64,000 nt of DNA from Datisca glomerata (Eukaryota > Streptophyta > Magnoliopsida > Cucurbitales > Datiscaceae): assembly GCA_003255025.1 (NCBI GenBank), contig QANY01012071.1:186001-250000 (forward strand), written 5' to 3'. Shown here piece by piece: positions 34,628 through 45,420 of the stretch (its first letter is position 1; every line of letters begins with the position of its first letter). Both the position numbers and the translations under genes were made by a program. A model generated the notes under the pieces. It was not told the origin of the DNA. It searched no databases and saw nothing but the letters and a program-made list of their open reading frames with translations.

Positions 34628-34772
34628 AAACGTCCAATATTGGATGAAAAACAGCGGTTATTGGGTCTAAAACCGTCGGTATTGGATGAAAAATCATCAG
34701 AATTGGATGAAAAACTGCCGGTATTTGGATGAAAAATCACCGGTATTTGATGAAAAACCACCGGTATTGGTT
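34628..34772. repeat. minisatellite, ~22-28-bp unit
   Basis: Six or so units of the type TATTGGATGAAAAACCACCGG, unrelated to the GGTGAAC units on either side. It lies between unique segment copy 1 and the large middle array. Confidence 0.85.
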
Positions 34773-35649
34773 AGAGAAACCATTGGGATAGATTGGTGAA
34801 CCCCACTACATAATTGGTGAATCTCAGTACGTAATTGATGAACCCTAGTACGTATTTGGTGAACTCCTCCAAGAATTATTAATTTGTAAGTATTTGGTGA
34901 ACCTCACTACATAATTGGTGAACCCCATTATGTAATTGGTGAATCTTAGTATGTATTTGGTGAACCCCTCTAAAAAATTATTATTTTATACGTATTTGGT
35001 GAACCTCACTACGTAATTTGTGAACCTCAGTACATATTTCGTAAATCTCTCTAAAAATTATTAGTTTCTACATATTTGGTGAACCCCACTATGTAATTGG
35101 TGAACCCCACTATGTAATTGGTGAACCCCACTACGTAATTGGTGAACCTCACTACGTAATTGGTGAATCCTAGTACGTATTTGATGAACCCTTCTAAGAA
35201 TTATTATTTTGTACGTATTTGATGAATCTCACTACGTAATTGGTAAACTCCAGTACGTATATGATGAACCCCTCAAAAAATTATTAATTTCTACGTATTT
35301 GGTGAATACCACTACGTAGTTCGTGAACCCCACTACGTATTTGGTGAACCCCTCCAAGAATTATTAATTTGTATGTATTTGGTGAACTCCACTATATAAT
35401 TGGTGAACCTCCACTACCTATTTGGTGAACCCTTGTACGTATTTGATGAACTCCTCCAAGAATTATTAATTTGTACGTATTTGGTGAACCTCACTACTTA
35501 TTTAGTGAACCCTAATACGTTTTTTGTGAACCCCTCTAAGAATTATTAATTTGTACGTAATTGGTGAACCCCACTACTTTTTTGGTGAACCCTACTACGT
35601 AGTTGGTGAAATTAATTTGTACGTATTTGATGAAACCTCACAACGTAGC

Positions 35650-36242
35650 GGAGTACAAAGAGAATCTTGTAGGGTTCACCAAAATATTCATGTACAACAA
35701 ATCCTCCAAACTATTTTACGTACAAAATTAATAATTCTTGGATGGGTTCACCAAAGATATTTCACGTACAAAATTAATAATTCTTGAAGGGGTTCACCCA
35801 CATATAAAATTAATAATTCTTGGAGATGGTCACTAACATTTAAAAATTAATTTTCTTCGAGGTGTTCTTCTAAAATGTAGTGGGTTCACCATAAATCTAA
35901 ATGTGTTCACCTCCAACCTCGGGGGATATATATGTTGGTTAAATAGTAAAAAATTATGAATCGATAAATGTAAGACATAATATTATTTAAAATAATAAAT
36001 GTAAGACATAATTGTATGAAAGAGAAAAGGAGATCTAGAATTTAGATCCATATATAATTGTACTACATACTTATTGATTTCAATTCTATACATGAACCGG
36101 GATTTAGGAACATGTTCGTTAAATGGGGAAAATGATTTTACTTGATACTTGTTGTAAAGTCACAAGAACATAATCAAGAATACATTCTTAAGTATTTATG
36201 AGTAAGTGTTCAATTGTTTTAACAATTCATTACTAAATTCAA
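35650..36242 (+). repeat. segmental duplication inside the composite locus, copy 2
   Basis: Matches 33853-34410 in order and orientation, and like copy 1 starts with the inverted block of the 38-bp unit. Confidence 0.9.
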
Positions 36243-36670
36243 GTACGTATATGGTGAATAAGTGACACAACTACGTAATTGGTGAACTCAACAATGTAAT
36301 TGGTGAACCTTAGTACGTATTTGGTGAATTCCTCCAAGAATTATTATTTTTTACGTATTTGATGAATCGCACTATGTAATTGGTGAATCTCAGTAAGTAT
36401 TTGGTGAACCCCTCCAAGAATTATTAATTTGTACGTATTTGGTGAACTCCACTACGTAATTAGTGAATCCCAATACGTATTTGGTGAATCCCTCCAAAAA
36501 TTATTATTTTGTACATATTTGGTTAACCCTTCTACGTAATTGATGAACCCTAGTACGTATTTGGTGAACCCCTCTAAAAATTATTAATTTGTACGTATTT
36601 GGTGAACCTCACTACATAATTGGTGAACCTTAGTACGTAATTGGTGAACCCCAGCACGTATTGGTGAACC

Positions 36671-37056
36671 CAAAACAAAACAAAACTAGTTACCTGCTAT
36701 GCTTTGTGTGGCCCAAATTACTTCAAATGTAATCTAAGGACCACAATGGCCTAGTATGGATGCCGAGAATTTTTTGTCGGCATCATAAAAGAATCCTATA
36801 GCAAGAACCACAATCTAAACATAAAAAAACACTGTCGTTAGGTACCTACCCTATCAGATTACTGTCATGCGGTTGAGACCTGCTACAGAACAGAGAAGTG
36901 GGTGTTAGATGGGTCAAATCAAATATAAGAAAGTCGTTTGTGCTTTCTACTTCTATTAATAGCTGTAAGCTGTATATCATTTTTAACTTATCAGTCTCAT
37001 TGAGATCAGATCCTACGACCCAAATATGCCCTTCACGTGACTCATGTGAAAACGAA
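36671..37056. other. noncoding flank of the inverted-repeat element
   Basis: No gene. A small hairpin GATGCCGA...TCGGCATC lies at 36759-36784. Confidence 0.6.
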
Positions 37057-38764
37057 GGGTTTTTTTGCTAAACTAGACCTCTAAACTAACCATTTTATAA
37101 AAATCAACCCTTACACTAATTTTTGTTTACCCTGACTCGTGGCCCACCTTCCCCTCAAAATATCTTTGTGAAGTTACATGTTTACCCTTCGTTTTCTTCT
37201 TCGTTATTTTTGAAACATGTATAAGTTTTGTTTTCTTCTTAATTTCTGGAAAGCTTGAATTTTCATGATTTTTTCGTGTTCATGAATTTTCTAAAAATAT
37301 TTATTTATTTTCTATTCTTTTGGAACGTTATTTGAAGTTCATTTATTTTCTTTTTTCTGGAAAGCTTGAATTTTGGACGAAGAAGAAGAAATTTGATGGA
37401 TTTTTGCCCAAATTTGAGAGAGAGAAACCCGTAGAGAGAGAGAATAAGTTTTGTTAATTTTGTACTACACAATAGGGTACACTAGCGTCATGTAGCCATT
37501 GTGTAGACTACATGATAGATACACAAGGTCACTGTACCCCCATCATGTAGACTGCATGATGACTACACGACGTCAATGTAGTAATCATAGACAACACGAT
37601 GGCTACATGACGCCAGTGTACCTATCGTGTAGTATACACGATGGCCACATGACGCCGGTGTAGACTACACGATGAGTACACTGGCATCGTGTAGACTACA
37701 AAATGGGTGCACGAGCATCTTCTGTTAAGAATACTTTTAAAACTGAAGAATAAAATATAGTCTCAAGTATTTGAAAAATTCATAAATATTAATGTTTTGG
37801 AGGGTGTAACTTTTGACTTGTGTAGAACCACATGACCCGTAAGATATCAAATCGAAACTTATTTAGAGATCTATACGTGCGACGAGTTTTGCCCTAGCAA
37901 CCCAGTTTCAGGCCAAAAATAATGTTTTAAGCACTTTTGGAGGCCTGAAAGTTATTTTGATCATAAATTATGGGTACACGGGTTACACGGTAGGTACACG
38001 ATGCCAGTGTACCCATCGTGTAGTCTACAAGATGGCCACACGATGCATGTATACCCATCGTGTAGCCTACACAATGGTTACACGATACCCACATCGGATT
38101 ACCTCCCAGCACTACTGAAAAATATGGAAAAAAAAATCTGAAGTAAATTATACATAAATTGAAATAATTTTCCCCTATCCTCAAGCTTGAAACTATTAAC
38201 TTCTTCTGCCATAAAATTGCATGTTAAGAATATGAGAAATTATCGATAAAAAAATGAAAACCACGTGAATGACACTCCAAAAATGAGTTAGAAATGGTTA
38301 AAAAAAGTGAAACGTCGAATAAGAACTAGAAGAATGAATTGTTACTCAAAAATGGCAAAAACCAATTTCAAATCTGTTTTGTGGCTAAATCTGATTCAGA
38401 TCTGTAAAAATAGGCAAAACCCATTTTCAGATCTCGGCCAGATCTGGTTTGTCTTCTTTAGTCGTCTTCTTGTGTTACAGAGATTCGGTCATCTTTGGCA
38501 AGAACGCAGAGGTCGTCTTCTTCGGTTTATGCATGTCTTTTTCCGGCAAAAACTCATTTTACAGAGAGAGAGCTTAGCAGATTTAAAAACGAAGAAGTGA
38601 AAAAATGAAAAAATGAAGAAGGAGAAATGAGGTGAAATGTAAACATATAATTTCACAAAAATATTTAAGTGGAAGGTGCGTCGGGGGTCAGGGTAAACAA
38701 AACTTAGTAGAATGGTTGATTTTTATAAAATGATTAGTTTAGGGTCTAGTTTAATAAAACACCC
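37057..38764. mobile_element. nonautonomous DNA transposon with ~150-bp terminal inverted repeats
   Basis: The left end reads GGGTTTTTTTGCTAAACTAG and the right end, on the minus strand, GGGTGTTTTATTAAACTAG. Both continue for about 150 bp through ATTTTATAAAAATCAACC, TTGTTTACCCTGAC and TTACATGTTTACCC-like text. Each arm opens with GGGT. The interior has no credible coding region; the plus-strand frame at 38307-38600 shows no motif. Long repeats and no transposase suggest a Mutator-like or other TIR nonautonomous element, but no clear 8-11-bp target duplication was found, so the superfamily is open. Confidence 0.8.
37465..38090. repeat. palindromic minisatellite inside the inverted-repeat element
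   Basis: Variants of CATCGTGTAGACTACACGATG, itself an inverted repeat, recur from 37465 to 37720 and again at 37970-38090. They are interleaved with GACGCCAGTGTA-like spacers. Confidence 0.85.
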
Positions 38765-38847
38765 AATAATGACGTAGAGGACCCATTGTAGACCTTGATA
38801 TGTCTCGCAGACGCTTATCTCCTTCTGCATTTTCACTCATCGTGCAG

Positions 38848-39579
38848 TAATGGGTCACTGAAAAAGTCATCTCCCTAAGAGAAGGACAAATAAAGCACCA
38901 AAAGTTTCTTTGACTGAAGACGCCCCTGCGGCTATTTATGTTTTATCGGAAGATGATTCTGATGAACTTTGGGTACAAGGTCAGGAGATGCTGCTTTCTG
39001 AATCTTTGTGTCCAATTTCGGGAGACACCCTTTCTCAAACAGCGAGTACAACTTCGGATATCACACCCCACTCAAGTCCACCAACCCAATTTGCCTTCTC
39101 ACCGGATGTGGTAGGGCGTTTGACGGCTGAGCTTGAACGGGTCTATTTATTCATATTTATTTCCTTTTTGTAGTTCTTAGTTGATAATGATATCCTTTAT
39201 CTCTCAGAATATGATTTATGTTGATGCTGCATTGGTTCACGCGTCTCGTGGTGAGGACGAGGTCATGGCTGATATTCAAATGGCTTCTTCTTTGGAGAGG
39301 TGTAAAGAATTAAGGGGATTTCACCATGTTTTTCTCCAAACACATGAGAAGCTGTGTGAAGCTAGGAAGTAGTTGAACCATGCTGAAGAGGAGAGATTTC
39401 CCTTCTGTGTACAGTTAGAGAGGATGATGGAGGAGCTCTCCAAATGTTTATGGACCAAGGCAGATTTATCCAACAGGGTTGTATCAGATTATAAGCGCAC
39501 AGAGGCTTTGAGTAATCTTCTGTGGGATAAGTACATCAAAGGATATAACGCTGCCAGTAAAGATAGGAAAGATTTTTAG
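38848..39579 (+). pseudogene. unrecognised decayed gene or transposon ORF
   Basis: From ATG 38848 there is a stop at codon 4. The same frame then runs without stops through RRTNKAPKVSLTEDAPAA and VLSEDDSDELWVQGQEML to LTAELERV near 39140. The frame resumes at 39210 after a possible intron (weak GT donor near 39139, acceptor TTATCTCTCAG at about 39208). It continues with MIYVDAALVHASRGEDEVMA and FLQTHEKLCEARK, a TAG, then HAEEERFPFCVQLERMMEEL and AASKDRKDF to the stop at 39579. The second half is rich in E, K, R and L, suggesting helical or coiled-coil character. I do not recognise the family. Two stops in an otherwise consistent frame suggest a recently decayed protein, possibly retroelement-borne. 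Confidence 0.5.
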
Positions 39580-40699
39580 CTCTAGATCATTTCTTTTGGT
39601 TTGTATGCTATTTTCATTAATACTCTCGCTGTTTCTGTTAAGAACTTTATCTCCAGCAACATTGTGTACCGCACAGTTATGCACCCTCTACTCTCTTGTT
39701 GTTTCTTTTACCCTCACAATTTCCAGACATATTTTATTTTTTGTTTATTATCTTCACGAAATATGCTATTGTTTGGATAACGTACTTAGCCAATATAACT
39801 ATCACGTTGCTGCCTGAGTAGTCTGAATTTTATGATCAATCTACTAGATGCCAGTATATAGGAATGAATATCTTATTTTTACGTCAAAGAAAGCATTTGT
39901 ATTGAAATGCTTGTTTCCATTGCGGTTCCTTGGGGATAAATATGCATAGGATATAGTTCCTGATTTTGTGCGTAGAAAATGATTTAAGGAAGTCCAAGAC
40001 AATGATAAATAAATAGTGCTCGAAGCTTTATGGACTTATACAACATCTAAGCGATCAAGTTCTTGGGTGATGCATTTACTTATCCCCTAACATGTGGGCA
40101 AGTTGCGGTGTTGCCATGGGAATAATGTGAAATCATCCTGAGTAGTTAAACAAAATCAATTAGCACCCTAAGAATTTTTTCAGAGTATGATGTTTGTGTT
40201 AGTTGAAGTTGATGGAATCGGTGCAAAGGCATTAGATTCCATACATAAACAAAAGAAAAAAAGTTGCCAAATTTTAGAACAAAAGAGCCTGAGAGAAAAT
40301 TTTGATGGTTATTTGGTATGGATGACAATGTCACCTTAGAAATTTCAATGGCCACATTCATAGGATAAAAGCAAATGGCAATATGCTTAACCAATTATGG
40401 TTTATCAGTTTTAATAACAAAAGAAGGTAGGACAGTAGAGGAGTGTCAGAAGTATCATACAATTCCTAAAACTCAATCATAGTTTTCGCAAGCTAAATTT
40501 AAAATTCTCCCATGGTAGGGAGATTGCTTCAATATCTTATCGAGCGGTTGTAAGTTGAATTGATGTACGATGAGTATGTTCCTTAAAATCTTTTAGACTC
40601 CTACTAGTGGTGGAAGCCTCATTTTTCGATCCAGCTACCGTGTTGGAGAGATATCAAATAAGAGTCAACTTCCGGTAATCCTATTAAAAGTTTATTTTT
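39580..40699. other. mostly noncoding stretch with faint coding character
   Basis: A plus-strand reading from 39848 (MPVYRNEYLIFTSKKAFVLK, then PLRFLGDKYA) shows protein-like composition but has four stops in 80 codons. A minus-strand open frame lies at 40146-40394. Neither is recognised. Confidence 0.3.
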
Positions 40700-40704
40700 T
40701 TCAT

Positions 40705-41180
40705 TTAATAAATCTGCCTTGCCAAAGTGAGGCATTGGTGTTCATTAAGAATGGACGTGGCTTTGTCTTTTACTACGGTAGAGTTTTCAGAAATAATGGC
40801 ATCATGTAAAGGAGTTTCAATAGTTTTAGAAGCTTTAAGTACATAACTGTCACAGGCAAGCAAGAAAGCTCGGATTGAGCGCTTAATTGCATGATCAACA
40901 ATAAGGTGGTTTAATAGGACAAAGCAAGATGACCTCAAATATTCCTATGCTAAAGGATGAAGAAGCCTCTTAAACAAAGAGTCTTCTAAAGTCTCCAAAA
41001 TAGTTCTAGCTTTGTCAAGACTTTCAGACCGCAACATCGAGGGGATGAAAGTATCAATGAAGATTGCACTTTTTTAAGGATGTTTGTGAACAGTGAATCA
41101 GTGGAATTTGCAAGCGGATCATTCCCTATGAAATCCTCCACCTCAAGAAGAGAGGAGAGTCGAGAGTCACTGAAGACCTA
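40705..41180 (-). pseudogene. unrecognised decayed coding stretch
   Basis: On the minus strand one frame holds from about 41080 down to 40705 with two stops. It reads SAIFIDTFIPSMLRSESLDK, ARTILETLEDSLFKRLLHPL, a stop, then EYLRSSCFVLLNHLIVDHAI and LHDAIISENSTVVKDKATSI. Upstream, in another frame, LSSLLEVEDFIGNDPLANST is also protein-like. The persistence of one frame over more than 100 codons in AT-rich DNA argues for former coding. No catalytic motif, membrane segment or known family is recognised. It faces the decayed ORF at 38848-39579 tail to tail. Confidence 0.4.
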
Positions 41181-42121
41181 ATACGTGAATAGATAGAGAC
41201 CTAAAATATTTCATAACGAACGTTCAGCACCAACCACAAGGCTTAAACAAAAGGAAAGAAAGTTAACTCACAATATATCACATAAAATGAATGTGCATTC
41301 ATTGGAGAAAATGAGTGAAATACGAAGGCTATCGGCTTTTGTCCATAGTATAGAAAAATGAGAAACATTCCTTAAAGGAATGACCCCTAACTTTTTCCTT
41401 CGCAAACTTCTCTCTATGAGAAGCGTAGTTTATTTATAAGAAAGTTGGAGGCCCTATTTCTGGGAAATCTGCGTGCAACCAAAATTGCCAAAGAGGATCC
41501 GTGTCGGAGCGTGTTTGCGGTAGAATCAATTTCAAATTTGCTAAACGCTTTGCTTTTGATGTATGTGTTCGTGTATGTTTTGTAAATCTACATATTGTTG
41601 ATTGAAAATTGGAAACTAATATTTAAAAGAAAAGATTGCTTAATTACAGTATTGATTTTGGAATCTGTATATTTTATGGTAACTACGTTGAATTGGTTTA
41701 TAAACAAATCCAAACAAACATATTTTCACACTCAATGACTAAGAACTAGAAATTCACAAGATAAGATGGAATAACCTGTATCATACATTAATCTCAATTA
41801 CCAAGAATTATAAATCCATTAGATAAATAACTCTAGAATATATGGAATACGATAAAATACACATATTGAGAATTTAGAAATCTTGAATGTCTGAAAATTT
41901 CTCACGTAAAAACCTTTATGTCCCTAGAACAAGACTTAATGAAAATGAATCGAATTATAGATTGTGTCATAAAGATCTTATTTTCCATACCCCAACCGTC
42001 CTCCCAGTGAAATATATTATTTCATCCGGTAAATGGAAGAATCATAACTATCCAAAATAATAGGAGAAAATTTGTCAATTATAACCCTCAGGTCAATAAC
42101 TAGAATGAAAAAATGGGTTGC
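41181..42121. other. unassigned noncoding stretch
   Basis: No coding or structural signal that I can support. Confidence 0.6.
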
Positions 42122-42420
42122 ACACTACAAGAGAAAATGGTCTACTCACACTTCATAGATAACATTTTTTCAACAAAATGGCAGTTAGGTTACATTTTAA
42201 TAGTGAAAAATAACTTGAATTCACTATTATGCGTTTTTAGAAGAAAAAAGCATCATCGTAAGTATACATTACATGATACTTTTTTAAAAACGTCATTTAG
42301 TGCATCGTTTAAAAAGGTGATAAATAGGATTTTCATTTGAGACCTTTAAAGAAAAAGGCCATGATATGAATTCTACACATAAGAAGACGTTTTTAACGGA
42401 AAATGTTTTATTAGGCTGAC
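42122..42420 (+). mobile_element. CACTA-like left end, fragment
   Basis: CACACTACAAGAGAAAATGG includes CACTACAAGAGAAAA, close to many plant CACTA termini. It is followed by about 290 bp that may be subterminal. No matching right end is seen, so the extent is unknown. Confidence 0.45.
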
Positions 42421-43829
42421 GTACATGTTAAATGGCAGTTTTGCCCCTTATTCATTAAAAAGTCGTTTTGTCCTTAAAATATTAGTACCCATCAACCTCT
42501 TCATTCTCTCGCGGGAAGTGGTGGAAGAGAAGCAAGAGAATCCAATGGCATCCCTCACTCCCTATTCAAATTCTAAAGTTTAAAATTTTTTAATATTCTT
42601 TTAAATTTACTCTCAATTATCATGAACTTTGGTCATTCTTTATTTCTTTTTACAAAACTCTGAACAATTCTATTCAAAACATTTTAATGGAGACCCAACT
42701 ATTTCCTTGAAGAGGGCAGTGTTAGAATCAAGATTTTATACAATTTTACAACCAAGAATTTTGATGGGCTTGTAGAATCTGTTCAAGATTTGCGGTTGTT
42801 TTACAACTATAAATAATAAATCCACCATTTTTTATGAGAATTTTGTAGCTTACCTTACCAACCACATCAAAAGCAAGCCCATAATTTGTGCTCTGCCTCA
42901 CCCTATCATGTGCACTCTCTTAACTTATAAAATTCATTATTATTCTTTTAATACATGTCACTACTTTCAAGATTTCTTCATTTTCATTCTGCTTAAGCCT
43001 AGTCAAAAGTTAACTCTTATTACCTTTTGCTATACTTCATATCATTTGATCATTGTTGCATGTTTGGAATATAAATAAAAATGAGGAAAACATAAATTTC
43101 ACACCAACTGTTTAATAAAATGTCTAAGCAATTTATTTAGGCATCCAAAGAATTTTCTCACATATGGTGTCTCGTTTGATCATTTTGAAGTCCTGTATTT
43201 TATCTGATAAATGATGCTAGTTGTTTCTATTTGAGTATTTTGATGAGTTACTTTCTCATATAATAGTTCATATTATAAAATATTTACTCTTAAGTTTATT
43301 GAGTTCCGCTTAAAAGGACATGAACTAATGCTATGCACCAAAAAAATAATAGGGTTTTTCTGCAAGAAGATGGTTATAAACTTGTCTCTTCGTTTATATA
43401 GGCATTGCGTGTATGACTAGTTCATTATTATTTAGAATGGTTGTAAAATATGGATATTCAATGTAGCGGATGTCTTGGTACGGGCAACAACCGACAAATT
43501 TGTAAGGAGTCTATGCCACTTCATTCTCTTGAGGAAGTTCAGCCATAACAATGTCTTTTGGTAACTGTAACTCTTTTTTAATATATGTATATTTTGGTAA
43601 CTATATTTTGGGATATATTATAACGACTTGTAGCCATGTCTTGATATATGTAGCTTTTAGCAATTGTATATACATTTTGTAAGTACTAGAACATGGAAGC
43701 TACTTACAATGTGGATGGTAAGAATGGTTGTGTGTAAATGTCGGTATATATATACTAGGCTTTATGTTTATTATGAAGTGGTTTACATTTGTTTAGCTTA
43801 TGAGCACTTATTTAGACTAAACAAGTATA
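42421..43829. other. unassigned noncoding stretch
   Basis: AT-rich, no open frame of interest. It may be the interior of a nonautonomous CACTA element whose ends lie near 42122 and 44830. Confidence 0.45.
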
Positions 43830-44390
43830 TTTTGCCTTGAAATTTTTGAATTGTGCATAATCGTAAAATCTACTTGCTTTAAAAAATTAGATTTTTCCTT
43901 GGAAATTTTGAATCTACTTGCTTTAAAAAGGTATATTATAAATCTACTTGTTCTGAGTAAGTAGATTTTGCCTTGAAAATTTTGAACTGTACAAAATCGT
44001 AAATTTTACTTGCTCATAGTAAGTATATTATAAAATTTACTTGCTCTGAATAAGCAGATTTTGCCTTATAAAATTTGAATTATATAGAATCGTAAAATCT
44101 ACTTACTCCAGCAAGTATATTTCGCTTTAAAAAATTTGAATTGTACAAAATCTTAAAATCTACTTACTTAGAGCAAGTAGATTTTACCTTAAAATTTTTG
44201 AATCATACAGAATTATAAAATCTACTTGCTTAGAGTATGTAGATTATAAAATCCACCTACTCAGAGTAAGTAGATTTTAGGTTCACAATTATGAATTGTA
44301 GAGTATCGTAAATTCTACTTGCTAAGAGCAAGTAGATTATAAAATCTAATTGATCAAATCAAATATATTTTACCTTCTAAAATTTTAATT
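43830..44390. repeat. array of palindromic units
   Basis: About nine imperfect units of 55-70 bp. The core of most units is an inverted repeat of the form TCTACTTGCT...AGCAAGTAGA. Cores are separated by TTTTGCCTTGAAAATTTTGA and TTGTACAAAATCGTAAAA-type spacers. Units are diverged but both arms of each palindrome are usually kept. Confidence 0.85.
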
Positions 44391-44469
44391 GTTGAGAAGC
44401 TAAAACATACATGCAGTATATTTCATATCTATGGTAAAGACTATATAAATAATTGGCGGCTGTAGAAGT

Positions 44470-44840
44470 TTCCCGCAGGTATGCGCCAAAAAATTTTTTT
44501 ACCACACAATTTTTTTATAACGGAGCGCGTGCAGTGGTTATTTTTTAATATTTTTTATACTTGCGGCTATTTTTATGACTTTTTTAATATGACATATTTG
44601 TGATCATTACTTTAAAACTTTTAGTGGCAATACTATGTTTGCAACTAAAAAATTTAGCGGCGACTTAACATTGCCGTCGAAAACCTCTAATGACAACCTA
44701 ATCATTGCCACTAAAAAGCTTTCGCGGCAATGCATACATTGTTGCTGAAATAATTGAGCAACAACCACACAAAGTCGCTGCTAAAAACTTTACTAACGGT
44801 CCTTTAGCGTTGACACTCATCACTGATGGGCGAATTTCTC
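44470..44840. mobile_element. CACTA-like subterminal repeat region, fragment
   Basis: Repeated short motifs such as TTTAGCGGCGACTTAACATT, ATTGCCACTAAAAAG and TCGCGGCAATG occur in alternating orientation. This kind of GCGGC/GCCGC subterminal repeat clusters at CACTA ends. No intact CACTA terminus is visible. Confidence 0.45.
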
Positions 44841-44857
44841 ATGAAAAAACTATTTAA

Positions 44858-45420
44858 TTGAAGATGGCAGAAAGTGCTTTAGTTGCAGCGCATCTAAACT
44901 TATTCAATACGATCGTTAATCAATTGTCATTGGTTAAGATTGATTTTGATGATGAGATTCGTGCCTTAATTCTTCTAGCATATTTACTAAGCTGGGAGCC
45001 CATTAGGACGGCGGTTAGTAATCCCATTGGAAGCGCGAAGTTAAAATTCAATGATGTTAGAGATCGAATTCCTGCTGAGAAAGTTCGTTGAATAAATTTA
45101 GGTGAGACGTCGACATCAAGTTCTGGACTGAATGTTGAAATTAGAGGCATGGGTAATGAGAGGAATTTTAACAACGACAAAGGTATGTTGAAGTCGAGGA
45201 ACGGACGAAGTAAATCAAGATTTTGAAGAAAGTTGGAATGTTGGAAATGCAGAAAGCCTAGCCACATAAAGAAGAACAATAAAGCACTGAATGAGGAGGT
45301 TGCAAATGCAGTAGTTGAAGAGGTACACCATGCTTTACTTTTGTCTATTGATAGTCCTATTGATCTTGAGTTTTAGATTGAGGAGCTTCTTTTCATACCA
45401 CTGCATAACAATAAATTCTA
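44858..45420 (+). pseudogene. copia gag to protease fragment
   Basis: 44858-45091 reads HLNLFNTIVNQLSLVKIDFD and RTAVSNPIGSAKLKFNDVRD, the C-terminal half of a copia gag (UBN2 type). It continues past a stop with ETSTSSSGLNVEIRG-like text and a zinc knuckle CWKCRKPSHIKKNN near 45238-45280, whose last cysteine is N. VANAVVEEVHHALLLSIDSP follows. Then a frame change gives VLD, stop, GASFHTTA at about 45375-45415, the protease active site with DSG broken by a stop. The piece is truncated on both sides and no LTR is nearby. Confidence 0.85.

Larger units (their letters stand above)
33613..36670. repeat. composite repeat locus of 21-bp and ~38-bp units in both orientations
   Basis: Forward arrays built from GGTGAACCCCACTACGTAATT (about 21 bp) and from a longer variant (GGTGAACCCCTCCAAGAATT plus ATTAATTTGTACGTATTT, about 38 bp) occupy 33613-33860, 34793-35640 and 36243-36670. 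The longer variant occurs in reverse orientation at about 33885-34010 and 35672-35830. Each inverted block sits next to a ~560-590-bp unique segment that is itself present twice. A different minisatellite fills 34628-34772. Short open frames here (34447-34761, 35551-35787) are repeats read as protein. I cannot name the element class. Confidence 0.9.

Noticed and set aside
34447..34761. 104-codon minus-strand open frame rich in F, S, N and P
   Set aside because: Most of it is the 34628-34772 minisatellite read as protein.
38307..38600. 97-codon plus-strand open frame inside the inverted-repeat element
   Set aside because: No homology-like motif, no conserved context, and the element looks nonautonomous.
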